Part shown: piece by piece, positions 38,055 through 45,680 of the stretch
Layout of the letters: the number at the start of each line of letters is the position of its first letter
Position numbering within the stretch: the stretch's first letter is position 1
Assembly: GCA_020849855.1 (NCBI GenBank)
Contig: JADZFO010000002.1
Span: forward strand, 104,191-168,190
DNA from: a bacterium
GTDB lineage: Bacteria; 4484-113; JAFGCY01
Direction of reading: 5' to 3'
Length of the DNA: 64,000 nt
Translations under genes and position numbers: made by a program
The notes under the pieces: model-generated
Seen by the model: the letters and a program-made list of their open reading frames with translations, nothing else
What the model was told of the DNA's origin: nothing
The model's database searches: none

Positions 38055-38984
38055 CTAGCCAGTCACGATCTCTGGCAGATACACCTCGAGCACCTTCCCG
38101 TAGTGGGCATCGATCAGCGTGCCGATGCCTTCAATCAGTGCTTCCTTGAAAGCCGCCTTGCCCTCCGGCGAGGACAGCTCCCCGGCGCTGCGCCGGTTGA
38201 TCTCGTCGATCACCAGGTCGCGCACCTCAACTGTCTTCTCATCAAGCTGCTTGGCGAAGATGGTCTTGGGCAGCGGCACTTCCTCGGGCAGCTTGGGCGG
38301 CTCGGCCTTCTTGCCGTGGCCACCGGATGCCGGGATGGTGCCTGCAGGAACGCCGGGATGCGAGTGCTCAACTGCGCCACCGGCGCCGCTGTCAGGGCCT
38401 CCCGGCCGGTAAGCGGCCAGCACCGTCGCGGGCCCCGGATCAGCTTCGCCGTCGCCTTCCTCTTCGCCGGGCAGACTGGCATGCCCGCCCTTGTCCTTGC
38501 CCTTCTTCTTGGGCTTGCCGGACTCGTCCACTTCACCGCGCTGGTACTGGTTGTAGAAGTCGAGCTGGTGCTCATAGGCTTCCATCATGCCTTCATAGGT
38601 CGCCCAGTCCTCGCTGCTGTAGAAGCTCTCCAGCGACAGCGCGATGGTCATCGTCGCGTGCCTGCCGTCAGCGGTGTTCGCCGTGAACTTGCCCAGCTCG
38701 TAGGTCACATGCGCGGTCTCTTCCATCACATCTTCGCTGCTGGAGTGTTCCTCTTCCGCGGCAGGTTCAAGCCCGCGCGGCTGGGGACCGCCTTCAAGGG
38801 CCAGCTTCTTCTTCATGCCCTGCATTTGCATGAAGAGGAATCCCGCGGCGGCCAGGGCCAGCACGGCCACGGCGCCGGCGATGATCAGCATCAGGGGCGC
38901 CCCGCCTCGTCTCGGCCTCATGGGGGCCAGATAGCGCAGGGCCGACCGGCAACTACCCAACAGCTTTAAGTACAGCGCGCTCAC
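38055..38984 (-). CDS. fliL: FliL-like flagellar basal-body protein with large insertion
   Basis: A 309-residue protein with one membrane helix (about 31-52). FliL homology is seen in YELGKFTANTADGRHATMTI and in the C-terminal block LSSPEGKAAFKEALIEGIGT ending KVLEVYLPEIVTG. The two halves are separated by about 95 residues rich in Gly, Pro, Lys and His (about 140-235), roughly doubling the normal FliL length. FliL surrounds the stator and modulates motor torque. Context in an operon with motA and motB supports the call. GTG start with GAGGAG six nt upstream. Confidence 0.72.
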   Translation of the reverse strand: MSALYLKLLGSCRSALRYLAPMRPRRGGAPLMLIIAGAVAVLALAAAGFLFMQMQGMKKKLALEGGPQPRGLEPAAEEEHSSSEDVMEETAHVTYELGKFTANTADGRHATMTIALSLESFYSSEDWATYEGMMEAYEHQLDFYNQYQRGEVDESGKPKKKGKDKGGHASLPGEEEGDGEADPGPATVLAAYRPGGPDSGAGGAVEHSHPGVPAGTIPASGGHGKKAEPPKLPEEVPLPKTIFAKQLDEKTVEVRDLVIDEINRRSAGELSSPEGKAAFKEALIEGIGTLIDAHYGKVLEVYLPEIVTG

Positions 38985-39055
38985 TTGTGTCTCCTCGCCT
39001 GCGCCACACAGGTCAGTAATGCTTATCGGCTCCTGGCCGGCCCGGCTTGAGCCGC

Positions 39056-39382
39056 CTAGGGTGCGCCGGGCTTGTAGCCCTTGAAGCGCGAGAGTGCCTC
39101 GGCATCCTTGATCCAGACCCGGCTGTCTTCAGGGATCTGGCGGACATATTCGGCCTGGTTGGGCCAGTAGAGCTGCCGCCGGGAGTCCGCGACGAACATG
39201 TAGTCCGCCGCGCCGGCCGGCACTCCGGCCTGCTTCACCAGGGGGTCGCCAAAGCCGGGGTCGCTGTTGCAGGTGCTGGCTGTCAGGCACAGTCCCAGTG
39301 CCAGGACCAGGCCGGCAATCAGCGCCAGCTTCCAGAGCAGTGCTTCAAGGCTGGGGTACTCAGTGCCCGTGTCCGTCTGCAT
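39056..39382 (-). CDS. Small membrane protein with Ada-like, cysteine-free domain
   Basis: A 108-residue protein with one membrane helix (about residues 15-34) and a periplasmic tail. The tail (DYMFVADSRRQLYWPNQAEY, then VRQIPEDSRVWIKDAEAL and GYKPGAP) has the rhythm of the small Ada metal-binding-like fold (VxHxPxCxxxxxI...F.S.EEA...GYRPC) but every Cys position is replaced, so zinc binding is unlikely. This is inference by eye. The start has AAGGAG seven nt upstream and overlaps the motB 3' end by 23 nt, so the two are translationally coupled. No known motor protein matches. Confidence 0.62.
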   Translation of the reverse strand: MQTDTGTEYPSLEALLWKLALIAGLVLALGLCLTASTCNSDPGFGDPLVKQAGVPAGAADYMFVADSRRQLYWPNQAEYVRQIPEDSRVWIKDAEALSRFKGYKPGAP

Positions 39383-40472
39383 GTTCTTTCTCCTTCTGCG
39401 CCTCTTCATGCGGCTCGGCAGCGTGATCCGCGCCAGAGCCATGGGCTGCGTCATGGCCGCTCTTTTCGGCCTCTTCCGCCTCTGCGGCGTGTGTGTCCTG
39501 CGCCTCGCTGCCGGCAGGTTCCTTATGGGCGCCGCCGGCGGCCTCGTGCTCCTGCGCAGGCTGGGCTTCATGCTCATGCCCGGTGGGAGCTTCGTGCTCA
39601 TCAGCCGGCTCAGCGGCAGCGGCCTTGGCTGTGCTGTCTTCGCCCTGCTGCCGCAGGATGACGATCTCCACGCGGCGGTTTGTGGCCCGGCCTTCGCGGG
39701 TCTCGTTGTTGCCAAGCGGCCGCGTGTCGGCATAGCCCGCCGCGCTCAGCCGGCTGGAATCAAGGCCAAGGTTCTGGAAGTGGCGGATCACCGCCCCGGC
39801 GCGGGCGGCCGAGAGCTCCCAGTTGCTGGGGTAGGCAGCCGTGCTGATGGGCAGGCTGTCTGTGTGGCCCTGCACCTCGATGTCGTTTGGCAGGCGCGCC
39901 AGCTGTTTGGCCAGGACCTTCAGCACTTCCTTGAAGGCGGGCTTGAGCTGGGCCGAGCCGGGATCGAAGAGGATCTGGTCGGGATGGATCTCAATGACGA
40001 TGCCGCGCTCACTGTGCGTGACGGTCAGCCCGCCCTCCAGCTCCCCCATGCCCAGCTGGCGCTGGGCATGGTCAAGTGCCTCTTCGACAATCTCATCCAG
40101 CTCGCGGCGCAGATCGCTCTGGTCCTCAAGCATCTGGGCGAACTGGAAGATCTGGATCGGAGTCTGCCTGGCCGCGAACATCTCCAGGGGGCTGTCGCCG
40201 CCGGTGCTCTTGTCCAGGATCACGTTATCGCCGGCGCCGCCTGTGTTCTCGTTGTCGATGGGCGCCATGTTGGGCGTGCTGGCACCGAAGCCCTCGGAGA
40301 GGCTCTTGGACAGGGCCTCAAACTTCGCCAGGTCCTGCTGGGCCGTGGAGTAGAGAATGATGAAGAGCACCAGCAGCAGGGTGATCATGTCCGCGTAGGA
40401 GATCAGCCAGCGCTCGCCGCCACCTTCACCATGGCTGTGCTGGGGGATCTGCGGGATGCGCGGCAGCTGCAT
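39360..40472 (-). CDS. motB: MotB stator protein with His/Glu-rich C-terminal tail
   Basis: A 370-residue flagellar stator subunit. The single membrane helix follows ERWLISYADMITLLLVLFI with the proton-conducting Asp28. Residues about 155-275 form the OmpA-like peptidoglycan-binding domain (DQILFDPGSAQLKPAF, VQGHTDSLPIS, NWELSAARAGAV). The last 95 residues are a low-complexity tail of His, Glu, Ala and Gly ending HADGHGH, absent from normal MotB. Starts 11 nt after the motA stop. Confidence 0.93.
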   Translation of the reverse strand: MQLPRIPQIPQHSHGEGGGERWLISYADMITLLLVLFIILYSTAQQDLAKFEALSKSLSEGFGASTPNMAPIDNENTGGAGDNVILDKSTGGDSPLEMFAARQTPIQIFQFAQMLEDQSDLRRELDEIVEEALDHAQRQLGMGELEGGLTVTHSERGIVIEIHPDQILFDPGSAQLKPAFKEVLKVLAKQLARLPNDIEVQGHTDSLPISTAAYPSNWELSAARAGAVIRHFQNLGLDSSRLSAAGYADTRPLGNNETREGRATNRRVEIVILRQQGEDSTAKAAAAEPADEHEAPTGHEHEAQPAQEHEAAGGAHKEPAGSEAQDTHAAEAEEAEKSGHDAAHGSGADHAAEPHEEAQKEKEHADGHGH

Positions 40473-40483
40473 GCGGTACCCCG

Positions 40484-41266
40484 CTATTCCTTATGCCCTT
40501 CGGCATTCAGCTTCGCCCGGTCGGCCGGGGCGAGGAAGGCCGAGAGCTTTTCCTTGACGATGCGCGGGTTGTCGCCGGCCTGGATGCTCAGGATGCCCTC
40601 GATCATGATCTCGCGCATCATGGCTTCCTCAGCCGAGGCATGCCGCAGCTTGGTCGCCAGGGGCAGGAAGATGGCGTTGGCGCTGAACACGCCGTAGAGG
40701 GTGGCGATGAAGGCCGCGGCCACCGCGCCGCCCAGACTGGAGGGGTCGGACAGGTTGCTCAGCACCAGCACCAGGCCCATGACGGTTCCCACGATGCCGA
40801 AGGTCGGGGCAAAACCGCCCATGTTGTCGAAGTAATGCGCGCCTTCGTGATGGCGCTCCTGCAGGTGCTTGACTTCAGTGCGCAGGATGTCCTTCACCAG
40901 CTCTGTGTCGTTGCCGTCGATCACCAGCTGCAGGCCGCTTTTCAGGAATGGGTCGCTCTCGTTGTTGGCGTCCTCTTCCAGCACCAGCAGGCCCTCGCGG
41001 CGGACCTTTTCAGCATAGGCCACGAACTTCTCAATCACGTGCTTGGGGTCGCTGTGTCCGCGCATGAAGCCCTTCATGGCGATCTTCCACAGGCCGATGG
41101 TCTGGCCCAGCGGGGCGCAGAACATCGCGGCGCCGATGGTGCCGCCAAAGACGATCACCGCCGCCGAAAGCTGCGCCAACATGCCCGGGTTGCCGCCTTC
41201 CATGGCGAATCCCACCAGCAGGCCGCCGATACACACAACTACGCCGATTATGCTTGCCAGATCCAT
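40484..41266 (-). CDS. motA: MotA stator protein
   Basis: A 260-residue inner-membrane stator subunit with four helices: two at the N-terminus (about 4-22, 31-50) and two at 145-200. The third helix holds GGFAPTFGIVGTVMGLV with the conserved Pro of the family. The cytoplasmic loop (about 60-145) contains the charged segment that meets FliG. First gene of the leftward series motA-motB-small membrane protein-fliL-NHL-CAP. No other flagellar structural genes are in the window. No strong ribosome site. Confidence 0.93.
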   Translation of the reverse strand: MDLASIIGVVVCIGGLLVGFAMEGGNPGMLAQLSAAVIVFGGTIGAAMFCAPLGQTIGLWKIAMKGFMRGHSDPKHVIEKFVAYAEKVRREGLLVLEEDANNESDPFLKSGLQLVIDGNDTELVKDILRTEVKHLQERHHEGAHYFDNMGGFAPTFGIVGTVMGLVLVLSNLSDPSSLGGAVAAAFIATLYGVFSANAIFLPLATKLRHASAEEAMMREIMIEGILSIQAGDNPRIVKEKLSAFLAPADRAKLNAEGHKE

Positions 41267-41325
41267 TGCAGTCCAGACCCTGGCAGCGGTGGACGCGGGG
41301 ACGGACAGGCCTGGCAGCAGGGTCC

Positions 41326-41331
41326 TATACT
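41326..41331 (+). promoter_or_regulatory. -10 box, probable leaderless promoter of a micro-gene
   Basis: TATACT ending six nt before the GTG at 41338; divergent from motA. Confidence 0.5.
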
Positions 41332-41337
41332 TAGGCG

Positions 41338-41451
41338 GTGCAAATGCTGCGTCAGTTCCTGGCCTTTGTCCTCGTGCCGCTGGCCGTGGCTATCATCTTT
41401 AACGGCGCGTTCTGGCTCTTCTCCACTTATCTGGGTGGAATCATCCCTTAG
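41338..41451 (+). CDS. 37-residue single-helix membrane peptide
   Basis: A short frame, GTG to TAG, encoding MQMLRQFLAFVLVPLAVAII followed by FNGAFWLFSTYLGGIIP: a short positive N-terminus and one long hydrophobic helix. It would be missed by length cut-offs. Support comes from the hydrophobic design and from TATACT placed exactly six nt before the GTG, the same layout as the other leaderless genes here. An internal ATG at 41344 is an alternative start. It is divergent from motA; function unknown. Confidence 0.5.
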   Translation: MQMLRQFLAFVLVPLAVAIIFNGAFWLFSTYLGGIIP

Positions 41452-41529
41452 TACACCGAAGCCAGGATGATGCGCTGCTCGCAGGCTCAGGGCCTGCACA
41501 GCCCGGGCGGCGGCGGCCCCAGCCGCGGC

Positions 41530-42921
41530 TCAGGAGCTGGCCTCTTCCGGCAGCGCTGTTGAAACCCAGCCGTCCTCAAAGGCGCGCAGGATTTCCCCAA
41601 GGTTGTAAATGCTGCCGCAGATCACCGTCGGCGCCAGCTCGTCCGAAAGGGCCAGGCCGTGGCGCACGCACTCGATCCAGCCGGTGACGTTATCCGGCGG
41701 ATCGCATTCGGTTACATGCCCGATAGGGTAATCGGCGGGAATCGGCCGGGCTTCATAGCCCGGCGGCAGGCTGACCGGGATGCCCAGCTCTTCGGCGGCC
41801 TCGATGATCCGCTCGCTGGGGCAGGGATGCAGCACCGGGATGCAGATCGGCACCAGCACTTCAATCACTTCCCGCAGGGCCGCGAGGGTATCGCGCGGGT
41901 CCTTGGTCGCCTGCTGGCCGAAGATAAATGGCCGCCGCTGCCCGGCCAGGCTCTTGGCCAGCCAGCGCAGGGAATCAGGGTTGTGCGCCGCATCCAGCAG
42001 CACCGGCCGCCCGTCCAGGCGGGTAAGCTCGATGCGGCCGCGGTAATGCGCGCTGGCCATACCGCTGGTGAAGTCAAAGACATCCAGCGGGAAGCCGGCC
42101 TGGCCCAGGCGGGTCCAGGCGCTGACCAGCAGCACCCCTGTGTCCAGTGGCAGCTTCAGCGGCGGGCCGGCTGCCTGGCGCTCCTGCAAGCTCTGCTCCA
42201 TCTGGTCCAGGCGGTCGACCGGCGCGGCCACCAGTTCGGCGCCGATGCTTTCGGCAACCTCGCGGATCACCGGCAAGTAGCGCAGGTAATCGCTGTGCCA
42301 GCCCGCCCGCGGCGGGCCCAGGAGCAGCGGGCGTCCGGGCCGCGCGATATGCGCCTTGTCAAAGGCGATCTCCTCCAGGCTGCTGCCCAGGATGTGCAGG
42401 TGGTCGTACTGCACGTTGGTGATGATGCTGATCAGCGGGTCCACCAGATTGCAGGCGTCTTCGCGGCCGCCGAGCCCGACCTCCCAGACCACGATCTCCG
42501 CGCCCTCGCCGGCCCAGAGCAGCGCCCCGAGCAGCACATTAGCCTCAAAGAAGCTGATCTCCTCACCGGTGCTTGCCCGGTGGGCGTCGATCATGTCGCA
42601 GGCCTCATTGGCATAGGCCACGAACTGAGCCGGGCTGATCTCCGCGTCGTCCAGGCGCCAGCGCTCGCGCACACTTTTGAGATGCGGCTTCACAAAGGCG
42701 CCGCAGCGGTAGCGCTGGCTGAGCACTGCGCTGAGCAGGGTGACCAGGCGGCCCTTGCCGTTGGTGCCGCCAACCAGCACCGATGGCACCTTCAGGTGCG
42801 GGTCGCCGGCGCGGCGCAGCACACTGCGCAGGCGGTCACGGCCAGGGAGCATGCGCCCCTGGCCCAGGGCAAATAGCCGCGCGAGGGCGTCCTTGTAGTC
42901 CTGACTGCAGTCGCTGGTCAC
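41530..42921 (-). CDS. folC: Folylpolyglutamate/dihydrofolate synthase
   Basis: A 463-residue Mur-ligase-family enzyme that adds glutamate to folates (and often makes dihydrofolate). ATP-binding P-loop GGTNGKGRLVTLLSAVL, then KPHLKSVRERWRLD, FFEANVLLGALLWAG, VWEVGLGGREDACN, TNVQYDHLHILGSSLEEIAF and LLDAAHNPDSL, in family order. The usual GTNGKGS Ser is Arg here, while Thr follows a few residues later, an oddity worth noting. GTG start with TAAACT six nt upstream. Confidence 0.92.
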   Translation of the reverse strand: MTSDCSQDYKDALARLFALGQGRMLPGRDRLRSVLRRAGDPHLKVPSVLVGGTNGKGRLVTLLSAVLSQRYRCGAFVKPHLKSVRERWRLDDAEISPAQFVAYANEACDMIDAHRASTGEEISFFEANVLLGALLWAGEGAEIVVWEVGLGGREDACNLVDPLISIITNVQYDHLHILGSSLEEIAFDKAHIARPGRPLLLGPPRAGWHSDYLRYLPVIREVAESIGAELVAAPVDRLDQMEQSLQERQAAGPPLKLPLDTGVLLVSAWTRLGQAGFPLDVFDFTSGMASAHYRGRIELTRLDGRPVLLDAAHNPDSLRWLAKSLAGQRRPFIFGQQATKDPRDTLAALREVIEVLVPICIPVLHPCPSERIIEAAEELGIPVSLPPGYEARPIPADYPIGHVTECDPPDNVTGWIECVRHGLALSDELAPTVICGSIYNLGEILRAFEDGWVSTALPEEASS

Positions 42922-42927
42922 TCTGGC

Positions 42928-42933
42928 AGTTTA
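42928..42933 (-). promoter_or_regulatory. -10 box, probable leaderless promoter of folC
   Basis: TAAACT on the minus strand, six nt before the GTG at 42921. Confidence 0.55.
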
Positions 42934-42999
42934 GGCGATGCTCCCAGCGGGCCACTGCCGGCGGGGGGCTGCCGGAGCGACATCGCAAGTCGAGGCTGC

Positions 43000-43027
43000 A
43001 AAGGAAAGGCGCCGGTTGCCCGGCGCC
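43000..43027 (-). terminator. Intrinsic terminator of the fibronectin-type lipoprotein unit
   Basis: On the minus strand GGCGCCGG and CCGGCGCC pair around a 4-nt loop, followed by TTTCCTTT. It lies just behind the stop of the 43054-45597 gene. Confidence 0.65.
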
Positions 43028-43053
43028 CTGTTCTGTCAGTGTTTGTTCCGCTT

Positions 43054-45597
43054 TTAGCTCGGCGGCACGCCGTGCCCGCAGTAGATATTGCCGTCGGGGC
43101 TGTTGAAGACGAAGTAGGGTTCGTCCCCGATGGCGGCTACCGCCAGCTGGTCGCCCATCGCCTGGTACTGACCGGGGCCGCCGGCCTGGATGCGCAGCTT
43201 CTGCACGTTCCACTCTCCGCCTTCCAGCACACCCAGGTACCAGGACACCGGGCTGTTGGCCAGATAGGTCATGAAGAGCTTGGTGTCACCGGCCGCCATG
43301 CTGGAGCGGGCGATGAAGCCGTGGCCACCATCAACCGTGTTCAGGTTCCAGTTGCCGCTGCTGTTGTCCATCACCCCGATGTCGCCGGTCGCGGTGTCCA
43401 CCGTCGGCGAATAGAGGAAGCCGTCAAAGACGGTCAGCCCGTTCCATGTACCGTTGCCGGGGGTCGGGTTGATGTCAGTCCAGTTAAAGCTGCCGCTCTC
43501 CGTACCGTACTGCAGGAGATCATCCAGGGGCTGCTTGTTGATGAGGTGGATGTCGTTGTTGTACCAGACCATGCTTTGATAGACCGGCAGCTCATCCACC
43601 GTGCGGATCGCGCTGAGGCTCCAGGACCCGCCCACGAAGGGCCGCTTGTGGTACAGGATCTTGCGGAAGCTCTCATTGCCGGAGAAGCTGATCTCTGTAT
43701 GCGCCACGACCCAGTTGCTGTCCGTCGCCGCGCAGCAGATGTCAAAGCCGCTCAGTGATGCGCCGATGGCGGTGCTGCCATTGCCGTTGATACGGATGGT
43801 GGTCCATGGCCCGCCGGGCTGGCCTTCACTGCCCCAGAGGTCGCCAGTATCGATCTCCTGCGTGAAGACCATGTACTTGTCCCCGCCCGGGTCATGCGCC
43901 ATCTTCACGTAGGCGCCCATATGGGTCTCCAGCCCGATCTGCTCAGGGGTCCAGACGCCGGCATTGCGCCGTGCCAGCCGGACCTTGCCGGTTGCGCTTT
44001 CGAAGACATAGGAGGTGGTCAGGTCGCTGCCCGCGCGCAGGACTGCAATCGGGCCGATGCCTGCGCCAACCGTCTCCAGGCCGGTCATGGTCCAGTAGGT
44101 CGGCACAGTGATGGGCAGTGCATCCGTCAGGCGGCCGCGCTTGAAGCTCGCGTTGAGGCCGCAGACCCGGACATAGCGGATGGTTCCGGGCGGCAGGTTG
44201 TTGATGCGATAGCTGGTTGAAGTTGCTTCAATGTCCACCGGGGCCCCGTCGTGATAGGGCGGCTCGATCTTGAAGTCCGGCACGGTCCGCACATAGATCC
44301 GGTAGTAAGCCGGCAGGTTCTCCGGGTCCGGCCAGTCCCAGGCGATCGTGCACTCATCCGCGACCTGCGAAAGGATGCGCAGGTTGATCGGCGCGGGCAT
44401 GTCGATCTCGGGGACGAAGATGTTGACGGTCTCGCTGGGCGTGCTTTCCAGGGTCTGGTAGCGCGAGGTCAGGCGGTAGTAGTTTACGTTCGCTTTGACC
44501 GGGTTGGGGTCGTTGTAGCTGCTGCCCGTGGCGATGCCGATGCTGACCTCGTTGGACATGTCGGACTTGCTGGCGCGGTAGACGTTGTAGCCCGTGGCGC
44601 CGGGTGCCGGTGTCCAGGTCAGATCAACAGACGATGTTGTCGCAGACGCGGCCAGGTCGGTCGGCGGCTGCAGGTCCAGAGTGCCGGTGGTGAGCTCAAC
44701 CACATTGCTGTAGTCAGAAGCCGCTCCACGGTAGGCCCGCACTGCATAGTAGTAAGTGGTCTCAGGCGAGATGTTCTTGGTGTCGATGTACTGCGGAGAC
44801 AGGGCAGGAGCAGAGGTCTGCTTGATTGCCCCCGCCATGTCCGGCGATGCGCTGCGGAAGACGTGATAGCCCTCGGCGCCCGGCACCGGGTCCCAGGTCA
44901 GGTCGCAGGAGAACCAGGTCGCGCTGCCCTGCAGGTTCTGCGGGGCATCCGGCTTTGCGCCAGCGCCGACGCGGTTGAAGGTCACGCTGTCGACCTGGCC
45001 GCTGCCGCTGCCGCTGAGCGCGATGGCCAGGCTGCAGCTTCCGCCCGCTGAAACATAGTCGCTGATGTTCGCCGGCTCAAGGTGCAGGTCGGTGGGCGCG
45101 CCGCTGAACCAGTCCCAGCGGCCGGCGCTGTAGTTGGCGAGGCCGAAGAAGAAGGCCGTACCCGCCGGGGGCGAGGCCTGCAGCGAGAAGACGACGTCAA
45201 TCGAGGCCAGCTCAATGTCCGCCCCGAATCCGCCGAGCGAATAGACGGCGTAGTTCAGGGGCTGCGTTCCGGCGAAGAGCAGGCTGGGGGCAGCGTCGGT
45301 TGTGTCGCCGCCCTTGACGCTGTACTGCGTTCCGCTCAGGGGGTAGAAGTCGTCGCTGGTAAAGCGCAGCACGGCTTCCGCCGGGGGCCAGGCAAGGCCA
45401 TCCACGCCCGGATCGGCGATAGGGCTGGCGTTGCGGCTGCCCGGCAGCAGGTGCTGGTTCCGGGACGAGCCCAGGTCAGTCACGCTGCGCTGGCCGTCAG
45501 AAGCGCAGGATCCCAGTGAAAGCAGGGCCGCGGCAGTAAGTGCCGCAAGCGCATGCTGGCCAGCCTGCCTGAAGCAGGCCCGTGCACCAGTCCTCAT
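43054..45597 (-). CDS. Fibronectin type III lipoprotein, paralogue A
   Basis: An 847-residue lipoprotein (LLSLGSC near residue 31). Residues about 75-220 are the shared N-terminal module (YAVYSLGGFGAD, then GLANYSAGRWDWFSG). Three fibronectin type III domains follow (about 225-500) with LTWDPVPGAEGYHVFR and LTWTPAPGATGYNVYR. The C-terminal 340 residues are beta-rich with recurrent W and aromatic positions, probably a propeller-like fold, ending NIYCGHGVPPS. A surface adhesion or sugar-binding role is plausible but unproven. GGAGGAG precedes the ATG, and TATAAT is 61 nt upstream (45659-45664). Collinear with the next gene. Confidence 0.78.
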   Translation of the reverse strand: MRTGARACFRQAGQHALAALTAAALLSLGSCASDGQRSVTDLGSSRNQHLLPGSRNASPIADPGVDGLAWPPAEAVLRFTSDDFYPLSGTQYSVKGGDTTDAAPSLLFAGTQPLNYAVYSLGGFGADIELASIDVVFSLQASPPAGTAFFFGLANYSAGRWDWFSGAPTDLHLEPANISDYVSAGGSCSLAIALSGSGSGQVDSVTFNRVGAGAKPDAPQNLQGSATWFSCDLTWDPVPGAEGYHVFRSASPDMAGAIKQTSAPALSPQYIDTKNISPETTYYYAVRAYRGAASDYSNVVELTTGTLDLQPPTDLAASATTSSVDLTWTPAPGATGYNVYRASKSDMSNEVSIGIATGSSYNDPNPVKANVNYYRLTSRYQTLESTPSETVNIFVPEIDMPAPINLRILSQVADECTIAWDWPDPENLPAYYRIYVRTVPDFKIEPPYHDGAPVDIEATSTSYRINNLPPGTIRYVRVCGLNASFKRGRLTDALPITVPTYWTMTGLETVGAGIGPIAVLRAGSDLTTSYVFESATGKVRLARRNAGVWTPEQIGLETHMGAYVKMAHDPGGDKYMVFTQEIDTGDLWGSEGQPGGPWTTIRINGNGSTAIGASLSGFDICCAATDSNWVVAHTEISFSGNESFRKILYHKRPFVGGSWSLSAIRTVDELPVYQSMVWYNNDIHLINKQPLDDLLQYGTESGSFNWTDINPTPGNGTWNGLTVFDGFLYSPTVDTATGDIGVMDNSSGNWNLNTVDGGHGFIARSSMAAGDTKLFMTYLANSPVSWYLGVLEGGEWNVQKLRIQAGGPGQYQAMGDQLAVAAIGDEPYFVFNSPDGNIYCGHGVPPS

Positions 45598-45680
45598 ATC
45601 TCCTCCATCAGCCGGAGTCTGCCGGCCGGGTCAAACAGCCCGGATCGGCTATGTTCAGATTATAACGAGACGCACGCCGC

